Of a stretch of 64,000 bases of DNA, positions 53,315-61,250 are shown one piece after another (the first letter of the stretch is position 1; each line of letters opens with the position of its first letter). The DNA is from G965279355 sp965279355 (lineage in GTDB: Bacteria; Pseudomonadota; Alphaproteobacteria; CACIAM-22H2). The notes below the pieces were generated by a model, which saw nothing but the letters and a program-made list of their open reading frames with translations, did not search any database and was not told the DNA's origin. A program made the position numbers and the translations under genes. Location of the stretch: positions 2,852,001 through 2,916,000 of the forward strand of contig OZ257155.1 of the NCBI GenBank assembly GCA_965279355.1, in the 5' to 3' direction.

Positions 53315-53949
53315 GGGGATCTCCTCTTTGTGGCCGTTCTCTTTATGGCGGGGTCGCGCCCGGAGATCGGCGGCTTCAGCCCATCCCACAGCGCACCGAC
53401 CAGAGTCGCGACCGCGGTCCTGGGGAATTTCCCGCCATGCAGACCGAACAGTTCGAACTGCGCGATGCTGTGCACCGCGGCGACCAGCAGGCCGGCGGAG
53501 GCGCGCGGATCCGTTGCTGCCACGCGTCCGTCCTTCGCGGCCTCGCGCAGCCACCCGGCAATCGCATCGACCAGCGCCGGGGCGGGGCTCACCTTGAAAT
53601 GCCGGACGACGTCCTGCAGCCGGATCGACGGGTTCGCCATCAGCTGCAGGAAAACCGGAATCGCGTTGCGGAAGTAATCCAGCATGTTCTCGCTGACCGC
53701 TGTCAGCGCGCGGCGCGGGTCCGACAAGCGGGTGGCGGGGGCGAGGATTGCCACCACGTCCACCTCCGGCGGCATCATCGCGGCCAGGAACAGCGCCGTT
53801 TTAGTGCTGTAGCGCTTGAACAGAGCGGCTTCCGAGACACCGGCCAGCGTCGCGATCTCCTTCGTCGATCCGGATCCTCCCTGGCGCAGGAACACCGCCC
53901 GCGCATGGCGCAGCAGTTCGGCGTCATCGATGGTTCTGGGGCGGCCCAT
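53311..53949 (-). CDS. TetR-family transcriptional repressor
   Basis: About 212 residues; HTH reads RAVFLRQGGSGSTKEIATLAGVSEAALFKRYSTKTALF (residues about 14-52), followed by a ligand-binding helical domain. ATG at 53949 (MGRPRTIDDAEL) is preferred over a GTG at 53961. It is directly downstream of a perfect operator-like palindrome at 53962-53987 and upstream of the hydroxylase with which it overlaps by 4 bases, so autoregulation of the operon is likely. Ligand unknown. Confidence 0.92.
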   Translation of the reverse strand: MGRPRTIDDAELLRHARAVFLRQGGSGSTKEIATLAGVSEAALFKRYSTKTALFLAAMMPPEVDVVAILAPATRLSDPRRALTAVSENMLDYFRNAIPVFLQLMANPSIRLQDVVRHFKVSPAPALVDAIAGWLREAAKDGRVAATDPRASAGLLVAAVHSIAQFELFGLHGGKFPRTAVATLVGALWDGLKPPISGRDPAIKRTATKRRSP

Positions 53950-53961
53950 GGTGCGACTCAC

Positions 53962-53987
53962 TTAGTAAGTGATTACTCACTTACTAA
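53962..53987. promoter_or_regulatory. TetR operator palindrome
   Basis: Perfect 11-base inverted half-sites, TTAGTAAGTGA at 53962-53972 and its complement at 53977-53987, around a 4-base centre, lie directly in front of the TetR start (the GTG alternative at 53961 abuts it). This geometry is typical of a TetR-family repressor's own operator. Activity is inferred, not shown. Confidence 0.82.
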
Positions 53988-54135
53988 TAATTCCCGGCGC
54001 GGGCCGAGTCAAGACGCCGAATCCGCTGCCCCGGCCTTCACCGGGATGGCAACCGCGAAAGAACAGAGCGTGACGTCCCGACTCGCACTCTGCTATTTAC
54101 TCCGCTCCGACTCGACACAAACCGGAGAGACAAAA

Positions 54136-54291
54136 ATGAAAGTCGCGCACAAGAAGGGCGTCGCCAAGAAGAAGCGCCGCACGAAGGAACTCCGCAAGGA
54201 GCAGTTCATCGCGCTCGGCCTGATCAAGAAGAAGGCCCCGAAGGCCAAGGCAAAAGCACCGGCCGCGAAGAAGGCGAAGAAGAAGGCCTGA
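54136..54291 (+). CDS. Small lysine-rich basic protein
   Basis: A 51-residue protein (MKVAHKKGVAKKKRRTKELR, then an Ala-Lys-Pro run ending KKAKKKA), ATG at 54136 with GGAGAG 8 bases upstream. A terminator follows 28 bases after the stop. The composition resembles small H1-like or ribosome-associated basic proteins. Alone on its transcript, apparently. Confidence 0.6.
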   Translation: MKVAHKKGVAKKKRRTKELRKEQFIALGLIKKKAPKAKAKAPAAKKAKKKA

Positions 54292-54318
54292 TCGCCTTCG
54301 CTTCGACGAAAGAACAAG

Positions 54319-54350
54319 GGCGGGTCCGGTTGGGCCCGCCTTTTTCTTTT
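54319..54350 (+). terminator. Intrinsic terminator after the basic protein gene
   Basis: The stem GGCGGG...CCCGCC (about 54319-54340, with a GC-rich inner part) is followed directly by TTTTTCTTTT, a standard rho-independent terminator 28 bases beyond the stop of the 54136 gene. Confidence 0.85.
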
Positions 54351-54452
54351 CTGACCCTTCGTTATCTGTCGGCTGAGTGGCGAACAGGTGCGGGGCGACA
54401 ACTGCCGGTCCCGGTTGTAAGCTTGCCCGGTCGTTCAACGAAGGGAGCTGCC

Positions 54453-55322
54453 GTGGTCGTCGAGATTTTCGTTCTGGTCCTGATTGGCCTGCTGGTTCTG
54501 ATCGCCCTGTCGGGGATCAAGATCGTCTCGCAGTCGCATGAATATGTGATCGAACAGTTCGGCAAATACACCACCACCCTCAAGCCGGGCCTGAACTTCA
54601 TCGTGCCGATCCTCAACCGGGTCGCCCAGAAGGTCAGCATCCTGGAGCGCCAGCTTGAACCGCAGCAGATCAGCGTCATCACCAAGGACAATGTCGAGAT
54701 CCACCTGACGACGGCGGTGTTCTTCCGCGTCATCGATCCCGCAAAATCCGTCTACCGCATCAACGATATCGACCAGGCGGTGAAGACCACGGTCACCAGC
54801 ATCGTGCGCTCGACCGGCGGTCAGATGGAATTCGACGAGGTGCAGGCCAAGCGCGACTTCATCAACGAGCAGATCAAGTCCTCGCTGTCCGAAGCCTGCG
54901 CGGTGTGGGGGATCGAGATCACCCGGACCGAGATCCTCGACGTCTCCGTCGATGCTGCCACCCGCACCGCCATGCAGCAGCAGCTCAACGCGGAACGCGA
55001 GCGCCGCGCCGCCGTGACCAAGGCGGAAGGCGATCGCCAGGCGCAGCAGCTCAAAGCCGATGGCGAGCTCTACACGGCACAGAAACAGGCGGAGGCGCGC
55101 CGCGTGCTGGCTGAAGCCGATGCCTTCGCCACCACCACGGTCGGCCACGCCATCCAGGCCAACGGGCAGGCGGCGGTCGATTTCGAGATCATGAAGCAGC
55201 AGATCATCGGCATCACCGACCTCGCAAAATCACCCAACACCAAGCTGCTGGTGGTGCCGACGGACATCACCAAATCGCTGGGCAGCCTGGCGGTGCTGCT
55301 TGAAGGGCTGCGCGCGAAATGA
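54453..55322 (+). CDS. SPFH/Band 7 membrane protein (QmcA/HflK-C-like)
   Basis: A 289-residue protein with one N-terminal membrane helix (VEIFVLVLIGLLVLIALSGI), then the Band 7 domain (SHEYVIEQFGKYTTTLKPGLNF, VKTTVTSIVRSTGGQMEFDEV) and a C-terminal coiled-coil (ALRTAMQQQLNAERERRAAV-like). GTG at 54453 follows AAGGGAG; earlier in-frame sequence has no ribosome site. Its TGA overlaps the NfeD start by 4 bases (ATGA). This pairing is the standard membrane-microdomain module. Confidence 0.92.
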   Translation: MVVEIFVLVLIGLLVLIALSGIKIVSQSHEYVIEQFGKYTTTLKPGLNFIVPILNRVAQKVSILERQLEPQQISVITKDNVEIHLTTAVFFRVIDPAKSVYRINDIDQAVKTTVTSIVRSTGGQMEFDEVQAKRDFINEQIKSSLSEACAVWGIEITRTEILDVSVDAATRTAMQQQLNAERERRAAVTKAEGDRQAQQLKADGELYTAQKQAEARRVLAEADAFATTTVGHAIQANGQAAVDFEIMKQQIIGITDLAKSPNTKLLVVPTDITKSLGSLAVLLEGLRAK

Positions 55323-55600
55323 GCGGCATGATGGAGATGATTGGCACCTATCCGGTAGCCGCATGGGCGACCCTTGGCGTTGTCCTGCTCATCGTCGAGA
55401 TTCTGAGCGTCACGGGCTTTTTCGTGTCGTTCGCCGCGGCGGCGTTCCTGGTCGCGCTGGCCCTGCTGATGAGCATTGCGCCCGGCACGCTACTGCTGCA
55501 GGCCCTGCTGTTCTGCGTTCTGGGGGTCGCTTTGATACTCCCCTTCCGTTGGCTGCTCCGCCGCTACGCCGACCGCACGCCGGATATCAACCAGTATTGA
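55319..55600 (+). CDS. NfeD-family protein, short form
   Basis: A 93-residue protein consisting of the helical membrane part of NfeD (AAWATLGVVLLIVEILSVTGFFVSFAAAAFLVALALL and a second hairpin), lacking the C-terminal OB-fold domain that brings typical NfeD1b proteins to about 145 residues. It overlaps the SPFH gene by 4 bases, so it is its partner. The missing OB fold is the notable feature. Confidence 0.82.
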   Translation: MSGMMEMIGTYPVAAWATLGVVLLIVEILSVTGFFVSFAAAAFLVALALLMSIAPGTLLLQALLFCVLGVALILPFRWLLRRYADRTPDINQY

Positions 55601-55709
55601 ACCCGCTCTTCTGCGGCATCGCCGCATAGCGGTTTCCTTCCCCTACCCGCAGTTGTAGACTGAGCCCGACGCTCGCGTCGTTGGTTCGGGGTTTTTGAGG
55701 GGGAAGCTC

Positions 55710-56639
55710 ATGCGTCGTTTGCTTGCGGTGGCACTCGGTGCCGCGCTCGTGCCGGTCGCTGCCCATGCGCAGCAAGCCAAAATCGTCCAGCGGCATGAGT
55801 CGAAGCTGATCTTCGAGATGCCCGGGCTGGAATCCAATCTCACGACGCACCAATATTTCGGCTGGACGCCTAATTACTCACACGAGCGCACTTACGTTTT
55901 CAGCGTGCCGCGAGCCGGCTCCTATCCGCGCGCGCAGGTCATTCTCGACGTGCTTTCCAAGAGCTACGTTTGGACTCATGCCCGGGACATGAACGAGGCT
56001 TGGCTCAAGGGAAGCTGGCCCTTCTTCAAGGACCGCGCGATCACCATCACCCAGGCGCCACCGAACGGCTCCAACGACACGCGGCGCATCGTGCGCTTCC
56101 AGGTCGACAACGCCGACTGTGTGGGTTTTTCGCTGGGCGAGTTTTCGATCGGCTATGCCATGGAGACTCCAACCAGCGCCGGCGCGCCGCGCGTGACGGG
56201 TTTTTATTGCGGCACCATCGGCGGCCGGATGAGCGACGATGACGTTAAAGCGGTGCTCGCCGGCTGGCGCTATTACCCAAATGGCGGCGCGCCTGCTGCA
56301 TCGCCGGTGAACGCGCAACAGCAGCCTTCGCTTCCACCGGGCGCCATTCCCTTCTCCGGCTTCTGGGAGGGCGTCGGGCAAATCACAAATGGCGCGTTGG
56401 AGGCAGGACCCGAACCGGCGACAGGATCGATCATGGTGACGCTTGCCGGCGACCGCTGCACTGGCACATGGCGACGCACCGAGCAATTCTCAACCGGAAT
56501 GGCCGGTGAATGGGCCGCAGTCTGCACATCGGGCGCATCCACCAACGGCACCTATCGCTACAGCACACAGAGTCGTAGGGGCGTTGGTTCCGGTGTCGAT
56601 GCCCAGGGGCGCAAAATAGATCTCAATATCGGGTTCTGA
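55710..56639 (+). CDS. Secreted protein of unknown function
   Basis: A 309-residue protein with a signal peptide (RRLLAVALGAALVPVAAHAQ, cleaved near residue 20). The mature chain reads FEMPGLESNLTTHQYFGWTPNYSHERTYVF and later a Pro/Gly linker and CTGTWRRTEQF and GTYRYSTQSR. Paired Cys residues suggest a disulfide-bonded periplasmic domain. No family recognised. ATG at 55710 follows GAGGGGGAAGC. Confidence 0.65.
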   Translation: MRRLLAVALGAALVPVAAHAQQAKIVQRHESKLIFEMPGLESNLTTHQYFGWTPNYSHERTYVFSVPRAGSYPRAQVILDVLSKSYVWTHARDMNEAWLKGSWPFFKDRAITITQAPPNGSNDTRRIVRFQVDNADCVGFSLGEFSIGYAMETPTSAGAPRVTGFYCGTIGGRMSDDDVKAVLAGWRYYPNGGAPAASPVNAQQQPSLPPGAIPFSGFWEGVGQITNGALEAGPEPATGSIMVTLAGDRCTGTWRRTEQFSTGMAGEWAAVCTSGASTNGTYRYSTQSRRGVGSGVDAQGRKIDLNIGF

Positions 56640-56795
56640 GAATTGTCTTTCCCTCTTTCTCATCCGCTCAAAAAATAGTCGCGCGCCGTCGACTTTGACC
56701 GGTGCGTGCGCGACGCACGACGCGCGGGCGCCATATGCCGCGCATGTCACGCAAATTGCAGTGAATCCTAACAATTGATTAAGGCGTCTCCGGCC

Positions 56796-59042
56796 ATGGT
56801 GGCGGCCTGCCTGGGGATAGAGTCGTTGCAGCTTTCATTGCCGTTATCGCCATCCGAGCCGCCGCGCCTTCTCGCGCGCCTGAAGCCGAGCAATATCGTG
56901 CGGGTGAGCGCGATGCTGTCCGCGCTCGCGATCCTGACGGTGGCGCTGGTCGATGTCGTGATCCGGCGCGATTCGGCGCTTGAAGATGCCGAGCGCAACA
57001 TGCGCGTCATGAGCTCCATGATGAGCGAGCAGGTTGCCCGCACATTCGAGGCGATCGACCGCACCCTGCAGGCCGCCATCGAAGCCCGTAGCGAGTACGA
57101 GCTTCATGGGCCGAAAGAACTGCCGGCGCCCTTCCAGACGCTGACGGCGATCCGCGGCGGCTCGTCGATCGTGAAAGTCCTGTCATGGATCGACGAAACC
57201 GGAGAACGGATCCATACCTCCTTCGACGAAATGCCGCCGCCGCTCAACGTCAGCGCCCAGGAACATTTCACGGTTCATCTCGCGCGCCCGGATGCCGGCC
57301 TTTACACTGGCCGTCCGTTTCGCTCGGTGATCGACAATGCCTGGGTGCTGCTGGTGTCCCGGCGCTTTGTCAGGCCCGACGGAAGCTTCGGCGGCATCGT
57401 GCAGGGTTCGCTCGATATCGACTATTTCAGCCGCACCTACGACCAGATGAATATCGGCCACGGCGTGGCGGTGGCCCTGTATCGCCGCGACGGCACCGTC
57501 ATTGCCCGCTCGCCCGATCCCTACCGCCATATCGGCACAACCATCGCCGGCGCGCCGCTCTTCGCGTTCCTGTCCGGCGGCGATAAAAGCGGGACCATGC
57601 GCGGAATCCTGGCCGGCGACGATGCCGGCATGGGCCGCCGCCTCCTTGCGTATCATCACGTGCCGGGGCAGCCGATGACAGTGGCGATCGCCGTCGGCGA
57701 GACGCGCGTGCTGGGCCGCTGGTCGCGCAGCCTCTATCTGGCCGGCGCATCCGCCATCGCGCTGGCGCTGCTGGTCACCATCGCCGGCTTCCTGTTCGCG
57801 CGGAACCTGGCCCGCAATGAACGCCAGCAGGTGGCGCTGCTCGCCGCCAACCAGATGGCGCGGGCGGCGCAGGAGAGCGCGCTGCGTGCCAGCCAGGCCA
57901 AGACCAACTTCCTCGCCAGCATGAGCCACGAGCTGCGCACACCGCTGAATTCGGTGATCGGCTTCGGGCAGATCCTGGCGATGGATCCGACACTGACTGA
58001 GAAGCAGCGCGATCGCGCGGAGACGATCCTCAAGGGCGGGCATCATCTGCTCAACCTCGTTAACGAAGTGCTCGACATGGCCGGCATCGAAGCCGGCAAG
58101 CTGCGTCTGGCGCTTGAGCCGATCGATCCCGGCCATCAGCTTGCCGACGTGCACAAGGCCATGGCACCTCTGGCCCGCCAGCACGGTGTCCGCCTCGAAC
58201 TCACCATCGCGCACAGTCTGCCGGAGATCCGAGCGGACCTGCTGCGGCTGCGCCAGGTGCTGCTCAACCTCGTCTCCAACGCCATCAAGTACAATCGCAC
58301 GGGCGGCACCGCGACATTAAGCGCCGCCCTGGTCGACAATCATGTGCGGTTCAGTGTCGCCGACACCGGACGCGGGATCGACCTCGAACGGCAGGTTGAG
58401 CTGTTCCAGCCCTTCGCGCGCCTGGGCGCCGAGCACAGCGAGATCGAAGGCACTGGCCTCGGCCTCAGCCTCGCGCGGCAGCTTGTCGACGCGATGCAGG
58501 GGCGGATCGGGTTCGAGAGCACGCCGGGGCGCGGCAGCCTGTTCTGGATCGACCTGCCGGTCGCCGGTGCCGACGGCCAGAACCATGACCCAGCGGCGGA
58601 CCTCGTGACCGTCACCCCGACGCCAGCAGGTCATTCAGGCCGTTCCATCCTCTATATCGAGGACAATCCCGACAGCCTGCGACTCGTGTCGCAGCTGCTG
58701 GCGACCCGCAACGATATCGCGATGCTCTCCGCCGCGCAGGCGCGCGACGGGCTGCATATGGCGCTGACCCACCGCCCGCATATCGTCATCGTCGACATCA
58801 ACCTGCCGGAGATGAACGGTTACGAAGTGCTGGCGCGGCTCAAGGCGATGCCGGAGACCGAGCATATCCCGGTGATCGCCTTCACCGCCGCCGCCCTGCC
58901 CGGCGAGGTGAAGCGCGGCATCGAGGCCGGCTTCTTCCGCTACCTCACCAAGCCGATCGACGTGAACGCCTTCTTCCAGGCCATCGACGACGCCGTCGCG
59001 TCCCGCGCGCCGGGCGGCGGACGGGCGGCGAACGCGCGGTAA
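56796..59042 (+). CDS. Membrane hybrid histidine kinase with PDC sensor, copy B
   Basis: A 748-residue hybrid kinase with TM1 (about 40-60), a PDC sensor (EHFTVHLARPDAGLYTGRPF and LDIDYFSRTYDQM), TM2 (about 318-340), HisKA with H378 in NFLASMSHELRTPLNSVI, HATPase_c with GTGLGLSLARQLVDAM, and a receiver with D667 in HIVIVDINLPEMNGYEVL. It is a full-length paralogue of 48608-50845 (same order and key motifs). ATG at 56796 is chosen; a TTG at 56775 is the alternative. Confidence 0.93.
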   Translation: MVAACLGIESLQLSLPLSPSEPPRLLARLKPSNIVRVSAMLSALAILTVALVDVVIRRDSALEDAERNMRVMSSMMSEQVARTFEAIDRTLQAAIEARSEYELHGPKELPAPFQTLTAIRGGSSIVKVLSWIDETGERIHTSFDEMPPPLNVSAQEHFTVHLARPDAGLYTGRPFRSVIDNAWVLLVSRRFVRPDGSFGGIVQGSLDIDYFSRTYDQMNIGHGVAVALYRRDGTVIARSPDPYRHIGTTIAGAPLFAFLSGGDKSGTMRGILAGDDAGMGRRLLAYHHVPGQPMTVAIAVGETRVLGRWSRSLYLAGASAIALALLVTIAGFLFARNLARNERQQVALLAANQMARAAQESALRASQAKTNFLASMSHELRTPLNSVIGFGQILAMDPTLTEKQRDRAETILKGGHHLLNLVNEVLDMAGIEAGKLRLALEPIDPGHQLADVHKAMAPLARQHGVRLELTIAHSLPEIRADLLRLRQVLLNLVSNAIKYNRTGGTATLSAALVDNHVRFSVADTGRGIDLERQVELFQPFARLGAEHSEIEGTGLGLSLARQLVDAMQGRIGFESTPGRGSLFWIDLPVAGADGQNHDPAADLVTVTPTPAGHSGRSILYIEDNPDSLRLVSQLLATRNDIAMLSAAQARDGLHMALTHRPHIVIVDINLPEMNGYEVLARLKAMPETEHIPVIAFTAAALPGEVKRGIEAGFFRYLTKPIDVNAFFQAIDDAVASRAPGGGRAANAR

Positions 59043-59065
59043 AGTCGTAGCCTTATCCTCCGGTT

Positions 59066-59175
59066 GTCATCTCAGCGAAAGCTGGGACCCAAGTAGAGCA
59101 ACCGCGCCGCGCTCGAGGTCGCCGCAACCTCGGCACGACCCAACAGCTGGGTCCCAGCTTTCGCCGGGACGACAG
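59066..59175. repeat. Palindromic intergenic repeat, family B, copy 1
   Basis: Arms near 59066 (TGTCATCTCAGCGAAAGCTG) and 59149-59175 (TGGGTCCCAGCTTTCGCCGG) are near-complementary. A second copy lies at 61100-61218. This is an REP-type element distinct from family A. Confidence 0.78.
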
Positions 59176-59290
59176 ATTTTGTTGAGTCGCGACCTACGCA
59201 AAACCCCTTAAGGGCATTCCCGAAATCGTCTGTTAACCAGCGCGGGCGTAGCGTTCGTCCTGGCTGTTGTTTTCGCGGGGAGTCTTCGCG

Positions 59291-59476
59291 ATGGCGACTT
59301 CGGTTTCTCGGGCACTGCAGACGATCGACCGCTACCGGCTGCCGCCGGAGCGCATCGACCAGGCCATCCTGGCCGCGATCAACGTCACGCTGTGCCTGAT
59401 TTCAGGTGGAAACAATCGTGTTGCTGAAGGCTTCAACCGCGATGTCGCAACCAGTGGCGGCCGTCACATCCAATGA
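59291..59476 (+). CDS. Small hypothetical protein
   Basis: A 61-residue frame, ATG at 59291 with GGGGAG 9 bases upstream: MATSVSRALQTIDRYRLPPERIDQAILAAINVTLCLI and onward. I do not recognise it; its 3' end overlaps a second small frame (59442-59672). Real but unproven. Confidence 0.4.
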   Translation: MATSVSRALQTIDRYRLPPERIDQAILAAINVTLCLISGGNNRVAEGFNRDVATSGGRHIQ

Positions 59477-59672
59477 CCGGATTTTTTCACGGGCGTCGGG
59501 CGCGGCGAGACTCGCGATGCTGACCATTCTCGACCATCTCCACGAATTCATGCTCTGCGTGCTGGGTTCGGTGCATGTCGTGCGCGCGACCGCGCGCGAC
59601 GCAACCGACGGCGTGCTCTACGCCTTTGTCTGCTGGCTCGACCGCAAGACCCAGCAACCCGACATCCTGTAG
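59442..59672 (+). CDS. Small hypothetical protein (overlapping frame)
   Basis: A 76-residue frame reading LTILDHLHEFMLCVLGSVHVVRATARDATDGVLYAFVCWLDRK, in another frame overlapping the previous one by 35 bp. The two could be one gene split by a frameshift, or either could be spurious. No strong Shine-Dalgarno is seen before it. Confidence 0.3.
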   Translation: MSQPVAAVTSNDRIFSRASGAARLAMLTILDHLHEFMLCVLGSVHVVRATARDATDGVLYAFVCWLDRKTQQPDIL

Positions 59673-59742
59673 CAGCCTTAAATCGACGAATTCATGCTTT
59701 TGATGGATATGAATACGGCACTCTTGTGATGCCTATAGGACA

Positions 59743-59761
59743 GCGCCGCCTTACACGGCGC
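59743..59761 (+). promoter_or_regulatory. Hairpin directly upstream of a small-ORF ribosome site
   Basis: GCGCCG (59743-59748) pairs with CGGCGC (59756-59761) around a 7-base loop, and AAGGAG (59764-59769) follows 2 bases later before the ATG at 59775. The stem sits right beside the Shine-Dalgarno and could modulate its access. This is inferred from sequence only. Confidence 0.45.
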
Positions 59762-59774
59762 CAAGGAGACCGCC

Positions 59775-59918
59775 ATGAACCTGCAATCTGCCCATGCCGT
59801 TGTGATGATGCCGCGCCGCATCGATCGTCATGCGCCCGCGCGGACGTCGTGGTTTATCTGGAGCGTCAGCGCGCCAAGCCGCGCACTCGATTGGATGTTG
59901 GCTACGCTCGCGCGCTAA
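59775..59918 (+). CDS. 47-residue small protein with strong ribosome site
   Basis: A short frame MNLQSAHAVVMMPRRIDRHA and onward to TLAR with stop TAA at 59916. It has an excellent AAGGAG 5 bases before the ATG and a hairpin just above it, in a stretch with no other gene. Unrecognised; the translation signal is the main support. Confidence 0.5.
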   Translation: MNLQSAHAVVMMPRRIDRHAPARTSWFIWSVSAPSRALDWMLATLAR

Positions 59919-59955
59919 CGGCGAGCGTTCGAAGCGGTCGGCATACAGGGCCGCG

Positions 59956-60993
59956 TTATTCCGCGGCGGCGGCGATCTTCTGGCGGGGGTCGCGCAGGTT
60001 GAGAATGCGGCGGGCGTTGAGGTTCAGGATCTTCTCCTGATCCGACGCCGACAGGCCGATCTCGCTGAAATACTGCAGCGCCGCGGCCGGCATCCAGCAC
60101 GGATAATCGCTGCCGTACATGACGTGATCGACGCCGTAATATTCGATGCCGAATTTCATGCCGAGCGTGTGCGGCTGCACCGTGTCGGTGTACATGCGCT
60201 TGATATAGGTGCTGGCCGGCTTGGGCAGCTTGGCGGCCTTGGTGTTCTTGTCCATGCGGCCGGCCTGGTAGGGCAGCGAGCCACCCATATGCGACATCAC
60301 GATCTTGAGGTTCGGATGCCGCTCCATCAGGCCTGACAGCACAAGGCGCATCGCCGCGACATCAACCTCGACCACGCGGCCGAGGCTGACATGCAGCGCG
60401 CCGTTATAACCGTCGAGGATGTCGGGGAAGATCGCATCCGTCGGATGCAGGAACAGCGGAACACCCAGCTCGGCGACGCGCGCGTAATAAGGCTCAAGGC
60501 GTTCGGCGTCGATGCGCGGATCGGAACCGATGCTGCCGGGAAGGTTGGCGCCCATCAGGCCGAGCCGGCCGACAGCGTCGTTCAGCACGTCGATGGCGGT
60601 CTGCGTGTCCTGCATCGGGATCGCGGCACTCGCCCAGACGCGGTTGGGATAGCGGCGCTGCGCGTCGGCCATCGCCTCGTTCCACATCAGCGCGTGGTCT
60701 TTGCCGACGTCCTTGGGGACGTCGGAGAAATGCACCGAGAACGGACCGATCGAGCAGACGACATCAACCTCATGGCCGAGCCCATCCATATGCTCGAGCT
60801 GCTTGTCGAGATCGAACCAGTCCTGCCAGACATTGAGATGGTAGTTATGGTCGCCGACCGGCGCCTGGCGGTAGTAGTGGTAGCCGCCCTTGCCGTCCGC
60901 CTCGGCGCAGGGATACGTCTTGCCCTTCAGTTTGCACAGCGCCTCGAATACCGAGCGCGGCCAATAATGAAAGTGCGAGTCGACGATGCGCAT
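59956..60993 (-). CDS. ACMSD-like amidohydrolase
   Basis: A 345-residue metal-dependent amidohydrolase of the ACMSD/amidohydrolase-2 group. The HxH motif lies at the N-terminus in RIVDSHFHYWP, with FLHPTDAIFP and MSHMGGSLPYQ as later His ligands and YGSDYPCWMP as the catalytic Asp. Relatives include decarboxylases and hydrolases of aromatic and picolinate-type acids. No pathway partner is adjacent. ATG at 60993 is chosen over a longer frame from 61050. Confidence 0.85.
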   Translation of the reverse strand: MRIVDSHFHYWPRSVFEALCKLKGKTYPCAEADGKGGYHYYRQAPVGDHNYHLNVWQDWFDLDKQLEHMDGLGHEVDVVCSIGPFSVHFSDVPKDVGKDHALMWNEAMADAQRRYPNRVWASAAIPMQDTQTAIDVLNDAVGRLGLMGANLPGSIGSDPRIDAERLEPYYARVAELGVPLFLHPTDAIFPDILDGYNGALHVSLGRVVEVDVAAMRLVLSGLMERHPNLKIVMSHMGGSLPYQAGRMDKNTKAAKLPKPASTYIKRMYTDTVQPHTLGMKFGIEYYGVDHVMYGSDYPCWMPAAALQYFSEIGLSASDQEKILNLNARRILNLRDPRQKIAAAAE

Positions 60994-61099
60994 GGGCGTA
61001 CTCCCGAAATCCCTTACCCCGATTATGGGGATGCGGCGGCGCCGGGTCAAATGACCGCCCGCTAACCTTATGATTTTACAACTATTTGCCCAACGAGAT

Positions 61100-61218
61100 T
61101 GTCATCCCGGCGAAAGCCGGGACCCAGATATTCCGCCCGTGCCGAAGAGATCAGAGGACGTCCCTCCGCACTGCTGATCTGGTCCGATACCTGGGCCCCG
61201 GCTTTCGCCGGGGTGACA
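61100..61218. repeat. Palindromic intergenic repeat, family B, copy 2
   Basis: Arms from 61100 (TGTCATCCCGGCGAAAGCCG) and 61191-61218 (CTGGGCCCCGGCTTTCGCCG) are near-complementary. Resembles 59066-59175. It lies between the amidohydrolase and GST genes. Confidence 0.8.
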
Positions 61219-61250
61219 TTGTTGTTTCGTATGCGGCGCTTTAAGCGCAC

